In this document: piece by piece, positions 36,998 through 49,765 of the stretch
Layout: each line of letters starts with the position of its first letter
How positions within the stretch are numbered: position 1 is the first letter of the stretch
Source: Nissolia schottii
Lineage: Eukaryota; Streptophyta; Magnoliopsida; Fabales; Fabaceae
Length of the DNA: 64,000 nt
Assembly (NCBI GenBank): GCA_003254905.1
Contig: QANU01031477.1
Coordinates: 640,613-704,612 of the forward strand
Direction of reading: 5' to 3'
Notes under the pieces: model-generated
Seen by the model: the letters and a program-made list of their open reading frames with translations, nothing else
Database searches by the model: none
What the model was told of the DNA's origin: nothing
Position numbers and translations under genes: made by a program

Positions 36998-39900
36998 TGT
37001 AATATCCCGCTTTTTTCCCTTAGCAAAGATTTCATAAATTAAATAGGGAAACAATCCCTCGCCCAAGCCTTTGAATTAAAAATGCCTGTAGGAATAATTC
37101 TGCTCGTTTTCTTCAAATTCTACAGAGACGGAAGCAAATCCTTTTCGTCATCCGAGCATAACCGTGGGTCTAAGGTATCTATAAAATATATGGTTATGGA
37201 GGAAAGTTCACAAATACCTTAGATCAACTCAAATCATTGTCTTCGACTACCCGTACGTGGAATACAACAACAGCAAGCGACCAAACACGATCAAATATAA
37301 TCACAATTTGGTCCTAAAGGGAAGGAGCAGGTTAAACCACTAAAGATATAAATTCTTAGGTTAAATATCTGTAGAAGAAATTCTGTTCAGTTTCGGGAAA
37401 TTCTGCAGACACTAGAATGAACCATTTCTGCCGTCTGAACACAACCGCACGTCTAAAGTATCCTTAAAAGGTACGGCTACATACAAGAATTCACAAATAC
37501 CTAAATGACCCTAAGATATTACTTAGGAAAAATTAGAGGATCACTAAGACGTGATCAGAGTATTTTTAGAACAGCCGTACGCGGAGTACCGGGACCGAAA
37601 ATGCCAAAAAACCTGATCAAAATTGATCTGTCAGAGCTCGTTAATTTGTGGCCACAAAACCGGCCAAGACACATCAAAATACATGGCCAAGAATTCAGCC
37701 ATGTGTGGTCAAGGGTCAAAAGGTGGATGAAAATGACATGTAGGAAAAAGACAAAATAAGGGCATTTTGGTAATTTTGGCACCAAGGGCAAAATGGGAAA
37801 GTGAAATTTCGGCCTTGGCCTATAAATACCCCAAGGAATCCGAAAATTTGGTGGAAAAATGGAAAATCTTGCCAAAACTCTGTCCGATCACACAATCAAC
37901 CGTTATGCAGTTAAACAGGAGACCTAGAGACCTCCTACACTAAACCTAGACAAAGCTCTTCTATAACTCCCTAACCTTAACCCACAAGAGCCCTCATAAT
38001 CGCTAGAGTAAGCTTGGAGAAATTCATCCCAAGAAGTACTAGGAAGCATCATCGTTGGAGACAAAGCCAAGGAAGCAGCAGAAACCGTCGTCGGACGCGA
38101 AAACGTGGGTAAACCGACATACATAATCACTGTCTAGGTTATTTAGGAGTGATTTAGGATGTGTTGAGCTATGTTTTGTGTTATAAATACATGCGGTTAG
38201 GGTGCCTTTTATGGAACTTTGATATATATGTTGTTGATGATTGTCTAGATCTGTTGTTGTTGTCTGTGATTCTGTTAGAATTTAGGAAAGCCTAAGACGG
38301 GAATAGGCATATGTCACGTTTTTGAAGGGAACTGTATGCTGGGATTTTTATCATGAAAATCTAATGTGATTTTTTGATTCTACACGAAATTTTGAGTGGG
38401 GATGTCAAGTTTTATGATTTTTGGAGTTCCCGATGAATTTCTCAGCAAACAGGTAGAAAATAGGGTTTTTATGAAAAAGGGCAAAACGGTAATTTCGCAT
38501 CTTGGGACTGAAAAACTGGGTTTGTTTTCAAAGAATGTGGGTTTAGAACTATCAAAAACCTTAAGGGCAAGTCTTGAGTCCATCGGGTTTTTGAGAACAA
38601 AAATTCCAAAGAAAACAAGGCGTTTACGGAGGTGAAATGGTAATTTTGGAAAAAAAGGGGAAAACTGCAATTTCGTGCAACTGGGACTGAAAAACTGACT
38701 TTTTTTATTATGAAAAATGATCTTAGGACTATCAAAAACCTTAGGGTAAGGTCTTGGACCTCTCCGGTTTCTGATCGCCATTTTCTGACAGAAACCAGAC
38801 GCCTGCCTTACTAGTTACTAGTTTGATGTTTGTTTATGTTCAAGAAAGGTTCGAGCATGAATTTATGTTCTTTATATATGTTGAAATTTATGAGGAAAGT
38901 AAGTTTCTTATTATGGTTGGAAATTGATGGTTTATGTTAAGGATATGTTTGAGCATGAAATGTTGAGCTGCGTAGGTTCTATGTGTGATGTGTGACATGG
39001 CTATGTGAATGTGTGCTATATATGTTAGATGTGCTATGTGCTTCATGAATGGACTGTTAGGAAATAAGGATTTATGTTCAAGGCTTTCTAAAGTGTGATA
39101 AATATTATGAACTAAGGATTTATGTTTAAGGCATATGAACTGTGACTGGAATGAACTGTATTGATGAATGTTATGTGATTATGTGTCATGGAAATGATTT
39201 TACAAAAGAAAAAGAAAAAGGAAAGGAAAAAGGTATCGGTCATGACGTCACTAAGTCCCAAAAAGGAAAAAGGAAAGGAAGGAAACAGGAATCTTTTCCT
39301 AGCTGTGCGGGGAGCTGGCAGGAAAAGCAAGCTGAACCCTGGGCATGCTTCGTCCCTAGCATAAGGACGGGGTAGGGTCCCCTCGCCATCCCTAGCATAA
39401 GGATGGATTCTCCTATCATGAGCTACTGAGGTTTAGCGCGGCCTAGTCCTCACGATACTAAGACAACAAGGAAGCATGTCGTGGTAGGCCACCGTTACCG
39501 GGGGGGTTGAGCTTGAAAGTGATATAACTGTACATAAGTGGATGTGTGAAGAAGCTTATAATTAAAATGGGCACGGTTATAAGTGGGCGCACACGGAAGC
39601 TTATTATGTGATTATGTGAATTATGTGATTATATGTGATTTAGGAAGTAAGGTAGAGAACAGATGACTTAGTTAATGAAGAATAGGTTCCCCCAGTCACC
39701 TAGTAAATTAGATAAAGCTGCTCAGGCTTAGCATGGAATTTAATAAATGGTAGGTATATAGTATAACTGTGACACCTAGAGACCCCTGAGCGGCGGAATC
39801 ATAATTGAGTTTAAAATAAGTAGCAAGACCAAAGGTTACCCACTGAGAACGCAGTGTTCTCATCCCCCACTCCTTTATGGTTCTAGGCGAGTACGACAAG

Positions 39901-40369
39901 GACGAAGAAGACGTCAAAGCGGTGCGAGTAGTATGAGGAACAAAGAGAGGAGCTGCAAGAGAAAGAACCCTCCCAAGGGAGGACAACTGAAGATCAGACG
40001 ATTAGCTAGTAGATGATACATGTGTACTTGTACTTCTACGTGATATTTGTACTTAATACTTATAATACTATTTATGAATTGCTGATGAATGTATCATGGA
40101 CCGTTGTTTGTTATCTTTACCTATGTTAGTTATGCCTTTATTTATAGTTAAAGATGTTATATTTCCACTCGCCATATATACTCCGACGCTATAAAGGCTC
40201 CTAATTTACGCTATGTAACGTATAAAGAAAGTTGCAAATTGGTCCATATTTTGAGTAACAATATTTTCTGACATATATACACGGGACTAAGTAATCCCCA
40301 CCAAAGCAGATAATAACCTAGTGAGCATTGTTTGCGACGTACGCGTAAACAATTAGCTAGGGTGTTACA
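36998..40369. mobile_element. Solo LTR, 3.37 kb, with 5-bp target duplication
   Basis: Begins TGTAATATCCCGC and ends GGGTGTTACA (TG...CA). CCCCT stands directly before (36993-36997) and after (40370-40374), the 5-bp target duplication. A LTR promoter-type TATA box (GGCCTATAAATACCCC) lies at about 37817-37832. No primer-binding site, polypurine tract or coding region adjoins it; the flanks are PMD sequence, so it is a solo LTR left by LTR-LTR recombination. Length and ends suggest a Ty3/gypsy element with long LTRs (Del/Tekay-like), which is inference. Short internal open frames have no family match. Confidence 0.88.
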
Positions 40370-40745
40370 CCCCTACACAGGAGTAACCAAGATTTCCATG
40401 GGCAAAGATGAATATGTCTGTGTACCAGAATGAATTGACCAACTTGAATTCAAATTATTATATTTCACATAAACATTACATCGCAATTACATTTCTACGT
40501 CTGGCAATCACATAAGCATTTCACCTAAACATTATTTTGCATACAGTATGGCAAATTCAGGGTCTGAATTTGCCACACCATTTGGCAAATTCAGACACTG
40601 TCAGGAAAAAAATTTTACACTTCTGAATTTGCCAAAAGGGGTGGCAAATTCAGAACCGGAGCCCATACATCCGTAATTTTTTTCCTCAACCATACATCTG
40701 GAATACTTTATTTTTCAACCCATAAAAAGGTAAAAAAAAAAATCC

Positions 40746-43390
40746 ACAAGGTAATAATTATTTGATTATCAAATAATGTAGACAATGTTTTTTGATCATG
40801 CTTAAATTTCGAAATAGCACGTAGAATCATAGTTAGGGTTAGGTAGCTAGTGTGCATTATTAACTATAACTGATAGCTTCAAATTAATCATTCATTCACA
40901 TAGCACTATAAATTCATTAAGAGTTTATTCAAATTATTTAACAACTTCGAAAATATCATATAATTTAATATATTGATTTTGATATATTGTTAATGTAAAA
41001 GAGTTTCATAATAATGTCATCTAATTATGTAATATTAAATGTGAGGTTTTTGAAGTGGTAAACGCGAGGAAAAAAGAAAAAACTTATATGAAATACATAA
41101 TTTTGTTTTCTTTACGAGATATGCAATGCATAACTAAACATACATGTTAAATTATTTTACTATGATAATACATTAAACTTAAATCCATACTTTAAATTAT
41201 GTATTCAATTTAATCAATTGCCACTGTACATGTCTCACATTAGCTCTTAGAGTGAGCTTGAAAACATGGTCCACGGTCTCAAAATTGATTCTAAGCTCCT
41301 AAAAGTAAAAGAAAATTTTCTTCCAATTATTTCAGATTCAATTCTCTTTCTATCCCACCAAAAATCCAAACCCACAATTAACATATCGCGGGTTTCACTT
41401 CACCGCGAGTATTTAAAAATTGTACAATACAACGACATAGATAGTTATGTGTTGTTCATCTGTTATAATTTTAGTAGATAGAATGTATAAAAATTTCTCT
41501 GCACTGTTCATGAAACAACTGGCGGATAAGATGAGTCAAACTTGTGGTTGGGAATTTAGAAACGTGAACTTTAAGGGTTTGCACTTATTCAGTTCTTCAC
41601 TTTTGATCTAATTCAATTCTCTTGTTTGGCAATTCGCTTTTGCATCTGGGAACTCAATTGTTATGCAACTCACAACTCAATATTAAAATGGTTGTAATTT
41701 GAAGCAAAGTGGCTTGCCTGCAGCTTCCTAATAATTTTACTCATTCTCAAGTGAGTGGGGTCATAAATGATAAATAGATTTTTATTTGGGTTTTGCTACC
41801 AAACAAACAAGTGCAACACTTGTTAAGAAACTTAAGTTAAAAAATTTTGATTGTTATTAATGTTTTTAATGCATGGAAAACTTTAAATGCTTACTCTTCC
41901 AAGAAAAAAAATATATACTTTTCCCTTTATGTTTTCATAGGGTGAGATTTGAGTGTTTTTCATAGTTAATTACTCTTTCTGTTCTTAAATAACTATTTGT
42001 TTTAAATTTTTTTAAAATAACTATTCACTGTTGTGATATATGGGTCTTTAAAAATGTTTTAAACTTAATTTATGTGTTGTAATAAAGTCAAAGTCTTACA
42101 TTACTTGGAATCGGCTTTATGAAAACCTTTATATATATGAACTTGACTCAAATTTAATTACTTGTGGTATTGAGTTAGGAATGTGAACTTGGATTTTACC
42201 TATAACAAAGGCACGCTGCCTTGCCTTGCCCCGTCTTGCGCATTTAAGTCCATTAGACCTTTTGCCTAGTGTTTTATTTTTTTGGTCTAATAGTCTTCGT
42301 CTATGACTGTTGGAGACATAAATGTTGAGCCTCCCCACCATGTATAGTCGTTGGGCTTGCAAATTAAGCAACCTTATCCTATTTATTTTGTAACCCACTA
42401 ACACCAAAAAAATCACCTTCTTCCTCTCCCATGACTTTTGCTCCCATTTTCGGCCACGGTTCGTCTTCTTTCTCCTACTGCAATTCAAGCCGCTCCCCCA
42501 CTACTTCCATTGCTCCTTCCGAGGCTTTGCTGCTCAGTATGCCAACAACTGCGAGTAGACAAGTTGTCGACGTGACTCACTTCTATTCTGGAAGGAATCT
42601 TGTCGAGATCTTTCCACCGAATAATAACTTTAGGTAAGACAGAGATCAACTCTTAAAAACAGTGACTAACACAATTTATGGAATATCATTTCAACTCATC
42701 TCTCTATTTTGGTCATTTGCTGTATTGATATTAGGATAATCGATTTTCTGTTTTTGAATTTACCCTTCCATGGCCTTCTAAAATTATAAGTACACAACTA
42801 TATTTTACAATATTTACTTTTAAAATCTAGACAATCCTAAAAAAAAAGGGGAGAGAGAGAGAGTCAGTAGAGTAAATTAAAAGTAGTCTCTAGTTTAAAA
42901 CTTACTGATTCGAATACATCAACAAAGTCCCTAGATTATTTAAAGGGTTAAGAAAGAGACCGTGAGAACTACTTAATTGTAATTTAAAGGGAAAGAATCA
43001 ACAATTATTTTAATTGAACTTGAAAAGAACTGAAGTGTTCTTTTTTATTATAAACTTGAAAGCCCTCATATTTAGGTTGTCTTTCTCGTTCCATCAGGCA
43101 ATCAAATTGTTTGTGGAAAATGAAGCAAATGGAAACATCTGAAAGTTTGGAGAGCAAATGGAGGCTTGTTCCCACTCGTTGTCTTCTTTCGACTTAATTT
43201 CATTAAAATAATATAACTCATTCTTCTTTTTGTAGAATGAAGCATTGGGGTGTTCGCAGGGTGGTGTCCGGATCAGTTTTGAATTAGATTAGTTTAATCA
43301 AATTAGTGAAAATCATTCTTCTTATGGCTTTTTAGTGAAAATCAAACCATACACAGAACATATTATATAATTTATATCAATTTGAATTAG
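40746..43390. other. Intergenic; one exon-like fragment and a possible MITE end
   Basis: A Stowaway-like TACTCTTTCTGTTCTTAAATA lies at about 41971-41991, but its partner end was not found. A GA microsatellite occurs at about 42850-42863. The open segment 42431-42633 is listed separately. The rest is AT-rich with no recognised content. Confidence 0.4.
42431..42633 (+). other. Exon-like open segment of unknown family
   Basis: An ATG-initiated 203-bp segment encodes Ser/Pro-rich residues, then SRQVVDVTHFYSGRNLVEIFPPNNNF, and stops being coding-like at a good donor (TTTAG|GTAAGA). The tail looks protein-like, but I do not recognise the family and found no second exon. It could be an orphan first exon left by a transposon. 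Confidence 0.3.
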
Positions 43391-43490
43391 ATTTTTTTTT
43401 TATATTTTAAAATTTACATTCAATGAGGTTTGAACTTAGAACCTCATACATATTATCCAAACCCCATACCACTAAACCAATTCTAGTGGC
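43391..43490 (-). mobile_element. tRNA-derived SINE-like fragment
   Basis: On the minus strand: TTGGTTTAGTGGTATGGGG (box A-like), then GAGGTTCTAAGTTCAAACC (box B-like) about 30 bases later, then an A-rich tail (the T run at 43391-43400 on the plus strand). No target duplication was established. Confidence 0.5.
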
Positions 43491-43799
43491 TTACAAAATA
43501 TAAATTAAGTTAAGAAATTAAAATAGTATAAATTAAAAGCAAATTAATTTGTACAAATGCGCTTTGATAGACACTTCATGTCTGTCAAATATGAAACACA
43601 GATACCAACATAAAAAAAAAAGGAATAAACAATGGGATTAAGAAGAATATAAGATGAAAGTGTAACTAATTGAATTTAAAGAGAATGAAGTTTTTTTAGA
43701 CAATTTTTTAAAAGAAGTTACAAATAAAAAAAAAAAACAAAAGAAGAAAAAAAAAACTACCTATAGAGTTTTTTTTATTTAATAGTTAACTTTCATTAA

Positions 43800-45000
43800 T
43801 TAAGGTAAAAGGTCAAGAGAAATCAAAAAACACTGAATACGTCCAAAATGTCATTGTGCTCGTGATAACAAACACTGAATAACAAAACACTGACAAAGCA
43901 CGGCAGATGTAAGCTAGGTCTATTAAAAACCCCTCAGAGAAACCTAAATGGGACAAAACTTCTAATTTTTGAGAGGAAAAAGTAACTTGACTCACACCTA
44001 TTAAGACACTCTTACAACTTAATGACCAGGGTAAGGATAAAAAATGCATTACATTCAAAGCTTGAAAAATAAAACACTAAAATGCAAGACAAAATATATC
44101 AACGGAGCTAAATTCAACAACACACTTCCGGCAATATTGCTCAGGATCTTCCATAAATATTTAGCCAATCCATCCCTTTGAAGTCAACGCCCTTCCAGAC
44201 TAAAAGCACCATCCTTGTAAATACTCAGCCAAACCCACAAGCCATGATGAACAATACTTGTATCGATAAAGGACCCCAAACTACCCCAGTGCAATGGTAC
44301 CCCGCAATCTTGTGTCAATGATTCCTTCATTGATTGAGCCAAATTTTAGTAGCTTGTAACATTTTTTCTATATCTGGATGAGAGTTTTCAAAGATGCATC
44401 TATTTCTAGCACCCCATATTACCCACAAGGTGACAAAAAAGGCAGAACATCAATCTTTCTTCAGATGTCTATCAATCATGACATTAATTTAGGCTTCAAA
44501 AAAATCTCTCACCTTCTGAGGCCCTACCCAACATGTATTGCACCGAATCAGCCACAAACCCAAAACTTTCATGGCAAACTCACACTTAAAAAATTAGTGT
44601 CCAATTGTTTCATCATTCAACTCGCAAAGAACACATATTAGCTCCTACGGTCGAATTATATTTAATTGTGCAAGCCTATCTCTAGTATTAATTTGTCTCA
44701 CCAAAATAAACCAAGAAAATAATTTGATACACGGCGGCACAAGATCTTTCCACACTAGGGATGAAAAATTAAAACTGTGTACGTAGTGAGCTTGTTGGCT
44801 GACTTTTGTTACTTGTTTCGTTAGTGATTTGACTGAGAAATCTCCATCCTTGCCGAACTTCCAAATTAATCTATCACTTTTGCCTTCATAAATTTTAGCA
44901 CTCAACAATGTTGAGTGAAGTTCATTCAACAACTTTTGCTCCCACTGTAAGAGATTTCGCTGCTACTAGAAGCTCCAAACCCACCCTGTGTCATCCGAAA
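43800..45000 (-). pseudogene. LINE (non-LTR retrotransposon) 3' remnant with zinc-binding RT domain
   Basis: On the minus strand, 44932-44645 reads DRLIWKFGKDGDFSVKSLTKQ...LVWKDLVPPCIKLFSWFILVRQINTRDRLAQL, the zf-RVT domain found after the reverse transcriptase of plant L1-type LINEs (W....G.FSVKS...VW....P..KLF.W......TRD.L). Downstream, CVLCELNDETIGH and WVIWGARNRCIFEN-like words follow with stops and frame changes. The RT itself is absent, as in 5'-truncated copies. Outer limits are approximate. Confidence 0.75.
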
Positions 45001-46014
45001 ACCCGCATTCAGAGATCTTACATTTCTTCATAATTGAAACAGAATACAAAGAAGGGAAAGTTTCCATAAGCCTAACTATAGAGTAAGTTAAATAACTACC
45101 TAAAATGTGAGAGTAGATAAAGATAAAAAAGAGAAAGTAAATTGGACACCATAAAGGAAATTCCTTTTATTTAATTATATAGATAAATAATATCTATATA
45201 CTGAAAGATGAAAAAAACACGTGAGGGCCACGGACTACTGTACCACGTGTCAGCACATTGGAAAATTTTTTCCCGCCCATTTGCTCCTCCTCTGCGCCTC
45301 ACGTGAGTAAGTATGTACACCCATTATCTTGCTTCTAATTCTAATTCTATTTCAAAATTGTCATTCTTCCCATTTTGTCTTGCTTTCCACCAGACCAGAA
45401 GCAGCATCTCCACCAGAAGAAGCAGCGCCTGGTGAAAGCAGAAGCACCAAACAGAATAGCATTTTCTTGACATCGCCACCAGAAGCCGCGCATATCTTCC
45501 GATTAAGCAGCAAACAGCATTAACTTTTGTTTAGCTCTCCATCACAAGCAGCTCATATCTCCGTGCAAAGCACCAAGCAGCTCAAGTTTGTTTCTTCCTC
45601 CCTTTTCTTCCATGTTTCTTCCTTCCTCAGTTTGTTTATTCCTTCATGTTACAAGTTGTGCCTTTTATTTGTGTTCATATGAGAGCGTGTTCTGCATATT
45701 TAGTTGTGTTTTGCTTTTGTGTAAAAATGAGTTATGAGCACCAACTGTTTGATAAAAGTCCCAAGAGAACTAAAAAAATATTATAATTGTTCTTTGAAGT
45801 ATGCTTGCAGTTATTGTTATGTTGATTGTTTCTATAATATTTGATACATTTTGATGTGCATACATGATCTTAGTGCATGGCAATTAATGGATTACTCTTA
45901 GTAATGATGGTGAACCTATGAGCTCATATCATGTTGTACTAATTGTTTTTGTTTACAAAAGATAATGCATTAATTGGGTTGCTCATTTATCCTTTTCATT
46001 GCAGGAATATATTG

Positions 46015-46929
46015 CCAAAGTGGATAATGCACTTGGATCAACTGTTGGCTCACTTGCACGCCAAATTGAGGTAAGCAAGTTAGCATTGGAGTAGTTGTGC
46101 ATCATTGTTGTTACTCCAATTGTGCTCTACATTGTTTGCATTAGAAATAACTGTTTATCACCATTGTTTTTTAACTGATTTCAAATTGTGACAGATCGAA
46201 GTTTGCAGGTTATTCCCAAGGTGATAGAGTAGAGGACATAGACTTTTTTGCCGCTGGCTTTGAAATTGAAGAAGGGAAGGATTTGAAATCGTGAACAACG
46301 TTACATTGATGTGCGAAAGCCGCATTGCTCTTCTACGACTTGAAATCACTTCATGGCGTTACCAAATACGAAGAAGAGGTATTTTCTATTAACTAATTCC
46401 CAATTATCAATATAAGGTTTTATTATAGATTTTTTTTTTCATTTTTGTTTCTCTGATTCTTACGCTTATTTTTCAAGAGATGCTGAAGAGGGAGACACAA
46501 AAGCTGAAGATGGAACTCCTGAAGGAGTGATTAAAGAAGAGCAAGATGAAGCTCTGCATCTTGCTGGAGCTACTTTTTATTGTGAATTTTTCTTATTCTT
46601 TTTTTTTATAACATAATTTATTGTGTGTAGTTGATGTGGGGAAAATGGTCTGCTTTCAAATTGGGGGCTCGGTATTCATTAGAGGCTGGGAGCGGGGGTC
46701 GTCGGTGTGGGCATCTCTTGCTCGTGTTGCTTGCGTGGGTGTTGCCTATTTAGCTCTCAGTCAATGATTTGTTTGATGATTTTGTTATTGTGCTGACTTT
46801 TCTGAGGTGAATTTTACAGGGAATGTGAGGTAGCCATGAAGGGTAAATGGTGCCTAGGCTGTGGCACTGAGATGAAGAGGACTGACTTTCTGATATACAG
46901 CATGGGAAATATAAGAAGATTTTTAACCC
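46015..46929 (+). repeat. Helitron-internal duplication, copy 1
   Basis: This 915-bp block recurs at 47529-48442 with about 1-2 % difference. It carries the exon-like pieces described for the Helitron. A further 133-bp part (45725-45857) is repeated at 47164-47296, in the same order. Confidence 0.85.
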
Positions 46930-47528
46930 CTAGAATCCTACAGGTATGGTTCTTGGAACCCTTGCAATGAAATTTAGTTTTGTTCTATCCATTTTTCAAT
47001 TTTGATGCTATGGAAATATAATAACTATTTCATTGTTCATTAGTTAGTGTGTTTGGAATCATACTCTCTTAAAGATTTAAGCTTATTTTAGTGTTTATAC
47101 CATTTTTATTAAAAAATTATTAAACTTTGCAAGACATTGAATAATCGAGCAAGGCAAGGCATCAAATGAGTTATGAGCACCAACTGTTTGACAAAAGTCC
47201 CAAGAGAACTAAAATAAGCTTAATATTGTTCTTTGAAGTATGCCTGTAGTTATTGTTATGTTGATTGTTTCTATAATATTTGATACATTTTGATGTNTCT
47301 AGACAGTTGTGCAAATTTAATATTCATATGGACAAATGGCAGAAGAACTATTATCTATTGGTATTTAATCCAATTATAGATTAAAACTAAACTAAACTAT
47401 TTCATCTTTCATGTGCAGAAGGGTTTGTTAATACAACAACCAGTGCAAGAGTAAACAACACAACACAAAGCTACAACAAATAAAGGCAGCTCAAAATAGA
47501 ACAAGTAGCAGAAACTTCAAACTCCCAN

Positions 47529-48442
47529 CCAAAGTGGATAATGCACTTGGATCAACTGTTGGCTCACTTGCATGCCAAATTGAGGTAAGCAAGTTAGCAT
47601 TGGAGTAGTTGTGCATCATTGTTGTTGCTCCAATTGTGCTCTACATTGTTTGCATTAGAAATAATTGTTTATCACCATTGTTTTTTAACTGATTTCAAAT
47701 TGTGACAGATCGAAGTTTGCAGGTTATTCCCAAGGTGATAGAGTAGAGGTCATAGACTTTTTTGTCGCTGGCTTTGAAATTGAAGAAGGGAAGGATTTGA
47801 AAGCGTGAACAACGTTACATTGATGTGCGAAAGTCGCATTGCTCTTCTACGACTTGAAATCACTTCATGGCGTTACCAAATACGAAGAAGAGGTATTTTC
47901 TATTAACTAATTCCCAATTATCAATATAAGGTTTTATTATAGATTTTTTTTTTCATTTTTGTTTCTCTGATTCTTGCGCTTATTTTTCAAGAGATGCTGA
48001 AGAGGGAGACACAAAAGCTGAAGATGGAACTCCTGAAGGAGTGATTAAAGAAGAGCAAGATGAAGCTCTGCGTCTTGCTGGAGCTACTTTTTATTGTGAA
48101 TTTTTCTTACTCTTTTATTTATAACATAATTTATTGTGTGTAGTTGATGTGGGGAAAATGGTCTGCTTTCAAATTGGGGGCTCGGTATTCATTAGAGGCT
48201 GGGAGCGGGGGTCGTCGGTGTGGGCATCTCTTGCTCGTGTTGCTTGCGTGGGTGTTGCCTATTTAGCTCTCAGTCAATGATTTGTTTGATGATTTTGTTA
48301 TTGTGCTGACTTTTCTGAGGTGTATTTTACAGGGAATGTGATGTAGCCATGAAGGGTAAATGGTGCCTAGGCTGTGGCACTGAGATGAAGAGGACTGACT
48401 TTCTGATATACAGCATGGGAAATATAAGAAGATTTTTAACCC
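47529..48442 (+). repeat. Helitron-internal duplication, copy 2, starting at an ambiguous base
   Basis: The copy begins directly after the N at 47528 and ends where copy 1 ends (GATTTTTAACCC). The preceding 230 bp (47298-47527) are unique and bounded by a second N at 47297. Confidence 0.85.
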
Positions 48443-49500
48443 ACCACGACGCTGTGTAATAGCAAGTACAAAATGGACGTACTAAACCCGTAGATCAAGT
48501 TGTAGCATCTTAAGGGTTCAAGTAATTTAAAGTTAAATATTAAAATTACAAAGATTTTTTTGTTTTGCCTTTTACACTAAATTTTAACTTTATAATAGTA
48601 GGCTTTTGTAGCACTACTTTCGAGGTACTACATAAATATTAGTTTAATACATCAAACGGAGATCATAATTTCTGCAAGCCTCATCTTGATTTAATAGTAG
48701 CCTTTTTGCAGATTTTTAATGAAGTCCATGGTAAATCTGATCGAATGGAGCCAAAAACTTTTTTGTAGAGGTTGAATGGAAATTCGTTTTAAACACTTAA
48801 AAGTCAATTCTCACTCACTACCAACAGTAGATGTAACCACTTTATGTGCGTAGTGTGTAGTGCATAGAAGCAATTCTCAATGCTTTCTGTACTGTATATC
48901 AGTTACAATTTTTACTTGCAAATTTGATGTACACATCTTAGTTACCAAAACCAAATGAAAATAAGAGTAGACTTTAGATAGAGTTTGGCCAAACGTACTA
49001 ATCAATCGTACGGTAGTCAGTTTTTATAATTTTATACCATGGAAACTGACTGAGTGGATTATGAATTGTACATGCAACCATACGCTATGCATAGGATGAA
49101 AATAGTAGGCTACTACTTAGGCTACAGATACGGTAGACATAGAGAGGTTCTAAACATGATATGAATTGTAGATTTTATAATATATATATATATATATATG
49201 TATATTCACAATCAATGAAAAATATCAACCAGAAACTATGTGCTTTGTGTCCATTTAAATACAATTATTACTATTATAATTAGTATATTTATAGCATGCC
49301 CTACCAATCCAACTTAAAGTTGTTTTTGCTTGCCAGTTACAAGGCCATAAAAAAATTCATAATTATGTTTGGACTAAACAAAATCAACTATGGATAGACA
49401 GAAAATCTAAACGAATACCATGGAACAGGAGATTTGGATGACCAAATACCATCTAGGCAGATTCATAAAAATTTCGTAAATATTGTCTAATATTTACCAT

Positions 49501-49765
49501 TCTAACACTAGTTTAACTAAAACAAACTCCAAAAGTCTCAACATACTGTAACAATACACGTACATGATGCACCTTCTAACTGTTGAGCAAAACATTCACA
49601 ATATTCCACACGAGGATCAAAACAATGAGGATNTCTAACGCTAATTTAACTAAAACAAACTCCAAAAGTCTCAACATACTGTAACAATACACGTACATGA
49701 TGCACCTTCTAACTGTTGAGCAAAACATTCACAATATTCCACACGAGGATCAAAACAATGAGGAT
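49501..49765 (+). repeat. 132-bp direct duplication split by a single N
   Basis: 49501-49632 and 49634-49765 are nearly identical (two differences seen) with the N at 49633 exactly between them. A further direct duplication of about 58 bp follows at roughly 49790-49905. Confidence 0.9.

Larger units (their letters stand above)
32549..40745. mobile_element. Composite PMD-bearing transposon with inverted palindrome-rich ends
   Basis: An 18-bp word at 32608-32625 (AAATTACGGATGTATGGG) is present as its exact reverse complement at 40662-40679. Outside it both ends carry GGATTTT...TATGGGTT in inverted orientation. Inside it both ends carry modules with arms CTGAATTTGCC / GGCAAATTCAG around different spacers (for example 32809-32841, 40563-40595, 40621-40655). 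The interior holds PMD copy 2 plus two nested insertions. MULE relationship is inference; I found no clear 9-bp target duplication and no transposase. Confidence 0.65.

Noticed and set aside
37505-38781. Open frames of 79-133 aa within 37.5-38.8 kb as genes
   Set aside because: They lie inside a solo LTR with defined TG...CA ends and target duplication, overlap each other on both strands and have no family match.
44378-44641. Plus-strand frame of 87 aa
   Set aside because: Antisense to the LINE remnant read on the minus strand.
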